Source: Gemmatimonadota bacterium
GTDB taxonomy: Bacteria; Gemmatimonadota; Gemmatimonadetes; Longimicrobiales; Gaopeijiaceae
Direction of reading: 5' to 3'
NCBI GenBank assembly: GCA_012959595.1
Contig: DUCW01000001.1
Span: forward strand, 3,583-8,983
DNA length: 5,401 nucleotides
The position numbers were made by a program, and so were the translations under genes. Each line of letters starts with the position of its first letter. Position 1 is the stretch's first letter. This document shows, piece by piece, positions 1-5,401 of the stretch. A model generated the notes under the pieces. That model ran no database searches. It worked only from the letters and a program-made list of their open reading frames with translations, and was not told where the DNA came from.

Positions 1-1
1 G

Positions 2-184
2 AAACCTATAAACCCGCACATGTTCCGGCACACTTTCGCCACGCATCTTTTGGAAGGCGGAGCTGACTTGATGGCCGTCAAGGAACTCTTAGGCCATTCA
101 GATATTAGCAGCACTCAAATATATACACACGTAGACCGTAAACATTTACAAGAAGTGCACAGAAAATACCATCCTAGAGGATGA
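2..184 (+). CDS. xerD: Tyrosine recombinase XerD-like, C-terminal fragment
   Basis: This is the 3' end of a site-specific tyrosine recombinase, cut by the left edge of the window; 60 codons and a TGA stop are present. The visible part is the end of the catalytic domain. It has the HxxR motif (HMFRH, fragment residues 6-10, Arg9), the LGH motif (His32) and the nucleophile Tyr41 in TQIYTHV. The fragment closes with the HPRG tail that resembles the HPRA terminus of Xer proteins. The segment around GGADLMAVKELLGHSDISS looks closer to XerD than to XerC from memory, but a lone Xer protein or XerA-type naming cannot be excluded from the fragment. In the family, XerC and XerD act in the cytoplasm at dif sites to resolve chromosome dimers with FtsK. 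There is no integron or phage context here, so a housekeeping role is the best inference. The next gene faces it from the opposite strand. Confidence 0.9.
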   Translation, partial: KPINPHMFRHTFATHLLEGGADLMAVKELLGHSDISSTQIYTHVDRKHLQEVHRKYHPRG

Positions 185-1803
185 CTCAGTTGGGCTATAT
201 CTGCCAGGATTAATGCGGAAGCGGGAATTCTTCCGACTCGTTGAAAAGATCTGACTGTTTTTGTGCGGCACTCAATAAGCGTAAGGCTTCGCTCAAAACA
301 GGATCTCGTTCTAATCGGAACTGAGCGTCCTGGCTTCTCCATCCTCTGTGCTATCCGAGGGAGTATCCTCGATCTCAGGTAGTTTTGTATTTCGTTGGTA
401 CTGAGAGATTCCTCAAGTTGCGATTCTTCTTCCAATGCCGATACAAATGCCTTGAAATCAGCTGATTCTAAAGTAGGTTCACTTGAACCGTCCCTTCGGT
501 TTCTTTCCGACTGCTCAAAGGCAAACTCTTCTATTCTGAGATCAAATGGAATTTGTTTCTGGGCCATCTGGGAAAGGAAAGCTCTCTCGTTTAAAGTCAG
601 AGTATCATTAGATATCCTTTGGTCCGGGAATACACCCCCACCCCCACTTAGCTCTCTTCCTCCAGCAGTGATTACAATTGGAAATGTATCGGGATCTTCT
701 GGGAGTGTTCTTCCCTGAACATTGCGTCTCCTGTGTAAGGATCTTCCTAAGGGGGTAAACCACTCACCTGTGGACAACCTCAAATGACGATCATCGCTCA
801 AACGGAAAACATTTTGGAAAACTCCTTTACCGAAGGTTCTTTCCCCCAAAATTAGAGCTCTGTCATGATCCTGCAGAGCTCCCGCTATGATTTCAGAGGC
901 AGAAGCGGAGAAACGATCCACGAGTATGATTATAGGTTTTCCTGGAACGATCTCTGGGCCTCTTGCATTCCAAGATTCGTCTATGTTCCTATCTGTCCCA
1001 CCTGGAGACCTGCTCTCAGCACTTGCTAGTCTGCTCCCTCTTTCCAAAAATAGATCGCCAATCTTCAATGATTCGTCCAGATAACCTCCAGGGTTTCCTC
1101 GGAGATCCAAAACGATTCCACGAGTTCCAGCTAATTTCTCAAGAGCTTGTTGTACTTCGACGGCTGAACCCCTTGCTACTCTATCAAGGGCGATATACCC
1201 CAGGTTGTCTCCGACTACATCAGCGATCACAGCGGTTACATGAACACTGTCCCGGGTAATTGTAGAGGTGACCGCTGCCCCTATTCCTTGTCGAGCGATG
1301 GTCACATCCACTGTCGTTCCGATTTTACCTCTGATGGAATCGGAGACATTACCAGTAGTCCAACCTTCTGTGCTGATTTCGTTGACCCCTATGATTCGGT
1401 CTCCCACCTGTAACCCAGACCGCTCCGCTGGAGTGGAATTGAACACTGCAGTTATGGTGATAGCTTCGTTGAGGTGCGTTATTTGAACCCCGATACCTGC
1501 ATAATTGCCAGTATTACTTTCCCTGAATTGATCGAATTCTAGTGGATTGTATGCTTGTGCATAGGGGTCATTTAATTCTTTCAAGAGGCCTCTTAACGCT
1601 TTTTCCCAGAGAACTGAGTCGGCCATTTGTTCCAATCCATAATTGCGGATTGTTTCGAAAGCGTTCAGAAATATCTGGGCTCCAGGAGAGACCGAATTAG
1701 AGAGATCCTGTTGGCTTCTTTGGTACTCACTAGAAGATTGACTTGCGACAGGATGAGCTATAATTACTGTTGTTATAAGGCAGAGCCAGATTCGTGATGT
1801 CAT
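115..1803 (-). CDS. C-terminal processing peptidase (S41 family, PDZ domain), exported; 3' end apparently frameshifted
   Basis: This is a serine protease of the CtpA/Prc type that cleaves envelope proteins near their C termini. I start it at the ATG at 1803. That gives a basic-hydrophobic signal peptide (MTSRIWLCLITTVIIAHPVA, residues 1-20) with likely cleavage near residues 20-22. The open frame extends upstream to 1950, but that extension is not signal-like and overlaps the probable nadE promoter region. Domains in order are a short N-terminal helical region (about 35-95), a PDZ domain (about 98-172, with YAGIGVQI and GLQVGDRI) and the S41 core (about 198-400). The core carries the LDLRGNPGG motif, the catalytic Ser301 in SASASE, Lys326 in TFGKG and Gln330, matching the Ser-Lys spacing of 25 in E. 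coli Prc. A GGGGVFPD motif and a helical tail follow. From about residue 488 the frame seems wrong (see the separate entry). As read the protein is 562 aa and its last part is antisense to xerD. Corrected for one base it is 530 aa and ends at 210. The catalytic core is intact either way. Confidence 0.88.
   Translation of the reverse strand: MTSRIWLCLITTVIIAHPVASQSSSEYQRSQQDLSNSVSPGAQIFLNAFETIRNYGLEQMADSVLWEKALRGLLKELNDPYAQAYNPLEFDQFRESNTGNYAGIGVQITHLNEAITITAVFNSTPAERSGLQVGDRIIGVNEISTEGWTTGNVSDSIRGKIGTTVDVTIARQGIGAAVTSTITRDSVHVTAVIADVVGDNLGYIALDRVARGSAVEVQQALEKLAGTRGIVLDLRGNPGGYLDESLKIGDLFLERGSRLASAESRSPGGTDRNIDESWNARGPEIVPGKPIIILVDRFSASASEIIAGALQDHDRALILGERTFGKGVFQNVFRLSDDRHLRLSTGEWFTPLGRSLHRRRNVQGRTLPEDPDTFPIVITAGGRELSGGGGVFPDQRISNDTLTLNERAFLSQMAQKQIPFDLRIEEFAFEQSERNRRDGSSEPTLESADFKAFVSALEEESQLEESLSTNEIQNYLRSRILPRIAQRMEKPGRSVPIRTRSCFERSLTLIECRTKTVRSFQRVGRIPASALILADIAQLSHPLGWYFLCTSCKCLRSTCVYI
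210..350 (-). other. Displaced native C-terminus of the S41 peptidase (frameshift scar)
   Basis: In the minus-strand frame offset by one base from the protease, positions 341 to 213 encode 43 residues ending in TAA at 212-210. This peptide reads like a genuine S41 tail: FRLERDPVLSEALRLL, followed by an acidic end. The continuous frame over the same bases gives an Arg/Cys-rich run (TRSCFERSLTLIECRTKT, later CTSCKCLRSTC) that looks like noise. The join lies in a narrow window, because the offset frame has a TAG at 353-351. Dropping one base near 342 turns IAQR-MEKPGRS into IAQR-WRSQDAQFRLERD. There is no homopolymer at the join. Candidate causes are a natural indel, an assembly or sequencing error, or, less likely, recoded +1 frameshifting. 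The corrected stop at 210 lies 25 bases from the facing xerD stop at 184, whereas the uncorrected gene overlaps it by 70 bases. Confidence 0.78.
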
Positions 1804-1950
1804 AGATGCAATGTTGGTCAGTTGTTTAGTAGTTATGGAACTAAAAGGAATAGGATTTTTACAGGAACCGTGTAACTTTATCCTGTCCAAAGGTTCTTTT
1901 CGCCCTTCCAGGATACTTTGTTGATGACAGGATCGAAAGAGTACAGACAA
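1804..1950. promoter_or_regulatory. Divergent intergenic region between the S41 peptidase and nadE
   Basis: These 147 bases separate two divergently transcribed genes and therefore should hold a promoter for each. I could not identify a convincing -35/-10 pair with standard spacing for either direction. On the minus strand, TGGACA (from plus 1886-1891) resembles a -35 box but has no good -10 at 16-18 bases. On the plus strand, GATACT at 1912-1917 resembles a -10 without a matching -35. The only symmetry noticed is the ACAGGA/TCCTGT pair listed separately. The role is inferred from gene orientation rather than from a recognised site. Confidence 0.45.
1861..1886. repeat. Short inverted repeat ACAGGA-N14-TCCTGT in the divergent region
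   Basis: The arms at 1861-1866 and 1881-1886 are perfect reverse complements, with 14 bases between them. A further ACAGGA copy lies at 1926-1931, just before the nadE start. The position in a divergent promoter region would suit an operator, but six-base arms are short enough to occur by chance. No regulator is encoded nearby and no regulator family motif was recognised. Confidence 0.2.
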
Positions 1951-3720
1951 ATGAAGATCGGGTTGGCTCAGGTTAAACCCAAGAAATCTGATCTACAAAG
2001 TAATATTGCTAAAATCAGAAAAGTGATTGCGAAATTCTCTGAAGAGACTGATATCATTGTCTTTTCGGAAGCGAATCTGACTGGCTACTTTCTTGAAGGT
2101 GGCGTGTTGGAGGCCTCTCTATCAGTAGGGGAAATTGTAGAGATGTTGGGGCCACCACCTAAAAATAGTCCTGACGTTGTCTTGGGTTTTTACGAAAACG
2201 ACAGAGATGGACCTTTTAACAGTGTATCATACCTTGAGGCATCTTCCAACCAATTCAAGGTGAAGCACGTTCATAGGAAATTATTCTTGCCGACATATGG
2301 AGTGTTCGACGAAGCTCGGTTCGTTCGGCCAGGAACTGAGGTGGCCGCCTTTTCGACTCGTCACGGTAGAATCGGATTGTTGATCTGTGAAGATATGTGG
2401 CACTCGCTGCCTTCCACGATCCTTGCTCTTCAAGGTGCGGAACTAATCATAGGAGTCAGTGCCTCACCCGCCAGAGACTTTTTGAAGGATAGTGATGGGC
2501 TTCCTGGAAATTTGAAGAGATGGGATACTCTAGTGCCTTCGATTGCTCTAGAGCACGGTATTTTCGTCGCAGTCAGCCAGCTGGTAGGATCTGAGGGAGG
2601 TAAAATTTTCCCTGGAGGTTCGATAATTTCTTCACCAGAAGGGTCCATTATTGCTAGAGCACCACTGATGGAAGAGGGTGTCACGCTAGCGACTCTTTCT
2701 AATGCTTCTATTGCCAGGGTCAGAAACAAAACTCCTCTTCTAGCGGACCTGGAGAGGGCTTTGCCAGACCTCCAACGATGTCTCTTGGAAACCAGGAAGA
2801 TGGGTTCTGGCAAGAGTTTTCTGGTGAATCCGGTACCTGGAGAGATGCTTGAACCGGTTGACATCCGCCCAAAGGAGCGATTCGACACAAATTTTGAAAC
2901 AGAGAATATCTTCGGTTTAGATTTGGAACTGGTTGAAAAGGTCTTGGTAGAGTTTATCCGGGATGAGGTGATCAGAAATAGGGGCTTTGAAAAAGCTGTT
3001 ATCGGTATTTCTGGCGGTGTTGATTCAAGTGTCACTCTTTATTTAGCAGTGGCTGCTTTGGGGGCTGAGAATGTTCTTGGCATTAAAATGCCCTACTCTA
3101 CATCGAGTAAAGAAAGCTCGGATCACGCTGACTTGGTTTTGAATGCCACTGGCACCCAAGGAAACACTGTAGATATATCTAAATCTGTAAATGCTTATGT
3201 TGAACAGTTCGAAAAAGAGATCACTCCTTTAAGGCGTGGAAATCTCGCGGCCCGATTCAGATCTCTGGTACTCTTCGATCAGTCTGCAAAGCTAAACGCT
3301 TTGCCTTTAGGTACTGGCAACAAATCAGAGAGATTGTTGGGTTATTACACTTGGCACGCAGATGACTCTCCCCCAATCAATCCGCTTGGTGATCTTTTCA
3401 AAACCCAAGTTTGGGCTCTAGCTAAACATCTAGGGGTGCCAGATGTTGTTGTCAAAAAGCCGGCATCCGCGGATTTAGTCGCTGGGGTGAATGACGAAGA
3501 TGAACTTGGCATTAGCTACGAAGAGGCGGACCCAATCCTGTATCGATTCCTTGAGGGTTACAAGCCAGATCATCTGAAGAAACAAGGATTTAATTCTGTA
3601 CAAGTTGACCTGGTTTGGACCCATCTATCCAAAACTCATTGGAAGAGGGAACTACCGACAGTGGCGATGATGTCTTCTAGTGCTATCGGAGATTTCTACT
3701 TGAGACCAAAAGATTATTGA
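1951..3720 (+). CDS. nadE: Glutamine-dependent NAD+ synthetase (nitrilase + NAD synthase domains)
   Basis: This enzyme amidates nicotinic acid adenine dinucleotide to NAD+ using ATP and glutamine-derived ammonia, the last step of NAD synthesis, in the cytoplasm. At 589 aa it is the two-domain form. The N-terminal nitrilase-like glutaminase (about 1-260) carries the expected triad: Glu40 (VFSEANLTGY), Lys110 (HRKLFLPTYGVFDE) and Cys146 (LLICEDMW). The C-terminal synthetase (about 320-560) has the ATP-pyrophosphatase P-loop SGGVDSS (354-360), LGTGNKSE (453-460), the NPLGDLFKTQVW segment (477-488) and KPASADL (503-509). The ATG at 1951 is chosen because the family begins MKIxLAQ. AAAGAG at 1936-1941 is a weak ribosome-binding match nine bases upstream. 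In-frame TTG (1918, 1921) and ATG (1924) codons, with AGGA at 1910-1913, are alternatives that would add 9-11 residues. All key residues are present. It probably opens the plus-strand gene block, with 88 bases to the next gene. Confidence 0.95.
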   Translation: MKIGLAQVKPKKSDLQSNIAKIRKVIAKFSEETDIIVFSEANLTGYFLEGGVLEASLSVGEIVEMLGPPPKNSPDVVLGFYENDRDGPFNSVSYLEASSNQFKVKHVHRKLFLPTYGVFDEARFVRPGTEVAAFSTRHGRIGLLICEDMWHSLPSTILALQGAELIIGVSASPARDFLKDSDGLPGNLKRWDTLVPSIALEHGIFVAVSQLVGSEGGKIFPGGSIISSPEGSIIARAPLMEEGVTLATLSNASIARVRNKTPLLADLERALPDLQRCLLETRKMGSGKSFLVNPVPGEMLEPVDIRPKERFDTNFETENIFGLDLELVEKVLVEFIRDEVIRNRGFEKAVIGISGGVDSSVTLYLAVAALGAENVLGIKMPYSTSSKESSDHADLVLNATGTQGNTVDISKSVNAYVEQFEKEITPLRRGNLAARFRSLVLFDQSAKLNALPLGTGNKSERLLGYYTWHADDSPPINPLGDLFKTQVWALAKHLGVPDVVVKKPASADLVAGVNDEDELGISYEEADPILYRFLEGYKPDHLKKQGFNSVQVDLVWTHLSKTHWKRELPTVAMMSSSAIGDFYLRPKDY

Positions 3721-3744
3721 TTCCTATGTATATCTTAGGGGTTT

Positions 3745-3774
3745 TTGTTAAGTCAATGAAAAGAGATTTGTATT
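3745..3774 (+). promoter_or_regulatory. Possible weak sigma70-like promoter upstream of pabA
   Basis: TTGTTA at 3745-3750 (four of six to TTGACA) and TGTATT at 3769-3774 (four of six to TATAAT) are separated by 18 bases. They would place a transcript start near 3781, about 28 bases before the pabA ATG. The match is weak and the gap after nadE is AT-rich, so chance is a real possibility. No clear intrinsic terminator follows nadE, so read-through from nadE is equally plausible. Confidence 0.2.
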
Positions 3775-3808
3775 CTGTCGGTGGAGATCCGATCCAAGAA
3801 AACCATAT

Positions 3809-4390
3809 ATGATCTTGATTATAGATAATTACGACTCCTTCACGTTTAATCTAGTACAGTTTTTAGGTGAAACTGGTTGCCAGCTATCAGTTTATCGTAA
3901 TGATGAGATAACACTGGACCAAGCGCAGGCATTAGACCCTACGCATGTGGTCATATCTCCAGGCCCTTGCACCCCCAAGGAAGCAGGGATTAGTACAGAA
4001 CTTTTTTTGTCACTCTCGCCTGACATTCCGATTCTTGGAGTCTGTCTGGGCCATCAAGCTCTCGGAGAAGCCTTCGGAGGAGAAACGATTAAGGCGAAAA
4101 TGCTGATGCATGGAAAGACTGGAGACATCACGCACACTGGTGAAGGCATCTTTAAGGACATCCCTTCACCTTTTACTGCAGCCAGATACCATTCCCTAGT
4201 CACGTCTGCTTCAAACCTCCCCAAGGAGCTTGTTCCAGTGGCTTGGTCTAACCACCAAGACTTTAGTGATGAAACAGAGATTCAGGCGATGCACCATATC
4301 GACAGACCTCTTTGGGGTGTTCAATTCCACCCAGAATCACTTTTTTCCGATCATGGAAAGCAATTACTACAAAATTTTTTGGAATTGTAA
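3809..4390 (+). CDS. pabA: Class I glutamine amidotransferase, aminodeoxychorismate/anthranilate synthase component II
   Basis: This 193-aa protein is the small glutaminase subunit that feeds ammonia to a chorismate-using partner: PabB for p-aminobenzoate and folate, or TrpE for tryptophan. It opens with the hallmark MILIIDNYDSFTFNLVQ. It has the oxyanion-loop SPGPCTP (50-56), the nucleophile Cys79 in GVCLGHQ, MHGK (100-103), and the His174/Glu176 pair in QFHPES. Length and motifs are normal for the family. Neither a pabB/trpE nor trpC/D gene lies in the window. PabA is preferred to TrpG because there is no trp context, but some bacteria use one protein for both roles, so the symbol is tentative. 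The start follows the conserved N-terminus; the upstream bases (CCAAGAAAACC) offer only a poor ribosome-binding match. An 80-base gap precedes kdsB. Confidence 0.9.
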   Translation: MILIIDNYDSFTFNLVQFLGETGCQLSVYRNDEITLDQAQALDPTHVVISPGPCTPKEAGISTELFLSLSPDIPILGVCLGHQALGEAFGGETIKAKMLMHGKTGDITHTGEGIFKDIPSPFTAARYHSLVTSASNLPKELVPVAWSNHQDFSDETEIQAMHHIDRPLWGVQFHPESLFSDHGKQLLQNFLEL

Positions 4391-4470
4391 AAAACGTTGC
4401 CACCCTGAACTGGCGTCGGTACCTTTGAGACCGACCGTGAATTCCTTGTAGACATTCCAGGCCCCAGCTA
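4391..4470. other. Intergenic gap between pabA and kdsB
   Basis: These 80 bases contain no plausible gene. The frame leading into kdsB is closed by a TGA at 4438-4440, so kdsB cannot extend far upstream. TTGAGA at 4425-4430 resembles a -35 box, but nothing better than three of six matches lies at the right distance for a -10. The single structural element seen is the inverted repeat at 4415-4435. Confidence 0.5.
4415..4435. repeat. Inverted repeat GTCGGT-N9-ACCGAC upstream of kdsB
   Basis: The six-base arms at 4415-4420 and 4430-4435 are perfect complements around a nine-base loop, 35 bases before the kdsB start. No T-run follows, so it is not a standard intrinsic terminator. It could be an RNA hairpin in the leader of kdsB, a protein-binding site, or chance. 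No riboswitch family was recognised. Confidence 0.3.
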
Positions 4471-5232
4471 TTGAAAGAGAAAGTTCTAGGTGTCATACCG
4501 GCGAGATTGAAATCATCGCGACTTCCACAAAAGCCGCTTTTCCCTCTTCTCGGGAAGCCACTGGTGCGTTGGGTTTGGAACAATGCACTCCAGATGGATA
4601 TTTTTGATGAATTGCTGATTGCTACCGACAGCTTAAACATTGCAAAAATTTGTGAACAGTTCGGAGCATGTGTTGAATTGACTTCTAAATTACACCGTTC
4701 TGGAACAGATAGGGTGGCTGAGGTTGCCGGAAAGAAAAAATATCGAAATTACAGAATGGTGATAAACATTCAGGGAGATCTGCCATTGTTAGAAGAGAGT
4801 TGTTTGGAGGATATCTTGATCCAAATGAAGGTTCAATCATGGGACATAGGAACTTGTGCCACCCCATTCCGTAATGCAGCTGAATGGCAAGACCCCTCGA
4901 AAGTTAAACTGAAATTGACTTCAGACGGTCAAGTGGAATGCTTTTTTAGAAGTCCTTGTAGCAGTGTCGAGGGAAGTGGAAAACGATTTAATAAAGATCA
5001 GAACTTTCGTCACATTGGTACGTATGTGTATACCCGTGATGCTCTTTTTAAATGGGCCTCAGCCCCCTTAGGCTCTTCAGAGGAACTGCAGGACCTGGAG
5101 CAACTGAGAGCGTTGGGGGTTGGCTTGACGATTGGAGCAGTGATAGTGCCAAAAGATGAAGGTTCTGTAGATACCATGGTCGATGCGAGACGGATGGAAA
5201 AGAAGCTAATGAAACTCAAATATTCTCTGTGA
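4471..5232 (+). CDS. kdsB: 3-deoxy-manno-octulosonate (Kdo) cytidylyltransferase, with divergent motifs
   Basis: KdsB activates Kdo with CTP to CMP-Kdo, the donor for the inner core of LPS, in the cytoplasm. The protein is 253 aa, near the family's usual 245-255. Family features are the N-terminal nucleotide-binding GVIPARLKSSRLPQKPL (7-23), ATDS (51-54), HRSGTDRVAEV (75-85), Asp103 in INIQGDLP, FRHIGTYVYT (179-188), EELQDLEQLRAL (204-215) and Asp234 in GSVDT. Both aspartates expected to bind magnesium are present. Three spots differ from the usual consensus: QGDEP is QGDLP (101-105), YFSR is CFFR (157-160), and the following IP is CS (163-164). The start is TTG at 4471, forced by a TGA at 4438-4440 and the conserved N-terminus; ribosome-binding sequence is weak. 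Twelve bases separate it from pyrG, so they are probably co-transcribed, and PyrG supplies its CTP. A related octulosonate cytidylyltransferase with altered specificity is possible. Confidence 0.88.
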   Translation: MKEKVLGVIPARLKSSRLPQKPLFPLLGKPLVRWVWNNALQMDIFDELLIATDSLNIAKICEQFGACVELTSKLHRSGTDRVAEVAGKKKYRNYRMVINIQGDLPLLEESCLEDILIQMKVQSWDIGTCATPFRNAAEWQDPSKVKLKLTSDGQVECFFRSPCSSVEGSGKRFNKDQNFRHIGTYVYTRDALFKWASAPLGSSEELQDLEQLRALGVGLTIGAVIVPKDEGSVDTMVDARRMEKKLMKLKYSL

Positions 5233-5244
5233 ACTAATATTATC

Positions 5245-5401
5245 ATGGAAAAAAGCAAACATCAGACAAAATATATATTCGTCACTGGTGGGGTTGTGTC
5301 GGGCCTGGGCAAGGGAATAATAGCTGCTTCCCTGGGACGGATTCTAAAAGAAAGAGGGCTTAGGATCACTCTGCAGAAATTTGATCCGTATATCAATGTA
5401 G
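5245..5401 (+). CDS. pyrG: CTP synthase, N-terminal fragment
   Basis: CTP synthase makes CTP from UTP, ATP and glutamine. Only the first 52 codons are in the window; the gene runs off the right edge. The fragment shows the start of the synthase (amidoligase) domain: YIFVTGGVVSGLGKGI (residues 10-25) with the phosphate-binding loop, ASLGRILKERG and LQKFDPYINV, all diagnostic of PyrG. The ATG at 5245 follows the kdsB stop by 12 bases. No Shine-Dalgarno-like sequence is visible in the AT-rich gap, so translational coupling to kdsB or leaderless-like initiation is possible. Pairing of kdsB with pyrG makes metabolic sense, since KdsB consumes CTP. The C-terminal glutaminase domain lies outside the window. 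Confidence 0.95.
   Translation, partial: MEKSKHQTKYIFVTGGVVSGLGKGIIAASLGRILKERGLRITLQKFDPYINV

Noticed and set aside
170..183. Palindrome CATCCT-AG-AGGATG at the end of xerD
   Set aside because: A two-base loop cannot form a normal hairpin, there is no T-run, and it lies within the xerD coding end.
1..184. Integrase of a mobile element at the left edge
   Set aside because: The fragment has the Xer-type HPRG terminus and sits among housekeeping genes, with no attachment repeat, tRNA or phage gene next to it.
395..1486. Plus-strand open frames of 65-107 codons opposite the S41 peptidase
   Set aside because: They lie antisense to a protease with intact catalytic motifs, have Ser/Leu/Pro-rich low-information translations, and show no recognisable domain.
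1804..1950. N-terminal extension of the S41 peptidase to 1950
   Set aside because: It would bury the signal peptide 49 residues inside the protein and overlap the nadE promoter region; the ATG at 1803 gives a normal exported N-terminus.
2430..3035. Minus-strand open frame of 201 codons inside nadE
   Set aside because: It is antisense to the conserved nadE glutaminase and P-loop region, and its Ser/Lys/Pro-rich product matches nothing recognised.
3709..3748. Possible terminator after nadE (AAGAT/ATCTT arms then GGGGTTTTTG)
   Set aside because: The stem is only five AT-rich pairs with a 17-base loop and sits off the T-run; it does not form a convincing intrinsic terminator.
4230..4451. Plus-strand open frame overlapping the end of pabA
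   Set aside because: It is an out-of-frame reading of the conserved QFHPES end of PabA, with no family resemblance.
4263..4640. Minus-strand open frame of 125 codons across the pabA-kdsB junction
   Set aside because: It is antisense to conserved ends of two recognised genes and has no recognisable motif.

Overview
This is a compact bacterial housekeeping segment, roughly mid-40s % GC by eye. It lies in a Gram-negative, LPS-type organism, since it carries a Kdo-activating enzyme (KdsB) and an exported S41 protease. The gene order (xerD / S41 protease / two-domain NAD synthetase / pabA-type amidotransferase / kdsB / pyrG) and the protein flavour recall uncultured, possibly marine, relatives of Gemmatimonadota. 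Examples are the GYFLEGG and TWHADD segments of NadE and the QKFDPYINV of PyrG. This placement is an impression from memory, not a search result, and should be held loosely.

Layout: the left edge holds the last 60 codons of a XerD-like tyrosine recombinase (+, ending at 184). Facing it on the minus strand is a signal-peptide-bearing C-terminal processing (S41/PDZ) protease starting at 1803. Its reading frame appears broken by one extra base near 342. Read through, it ends at 115 and overlaps xerD antisense. Frame-corrected, it ends at 210 and clears xerD by 25 bases. A divergent 147-base gap (1804-1950) separates it from a plus-strand block: glutamine-dependent NAD synthetase (1951-3720), class I glutamine amidotransferase PabA/TrpG (3809-4390), KdsB (4471-5232, TTG start) and the N-terminal 52 codons of CTP synthase PyrG (5245 to the right edge).

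The genes fit together modestly. PyrG makes the CTP that KdsB uses to activate Kdo for LPS. NadE, PabA and PyrG all belong to families that draw ammonia from glutamine. XerD and the protease are unrelated functions (chromosome-dimer resolution and envelope proteolysis). I found no mobile element, CRISPR array, tRNA, rRNA or unknown multi-gene system. The observations most worth checking are the apparent frameshift in the protease and the non-canonical substitutions in otherwise conserved KdsB motifs.
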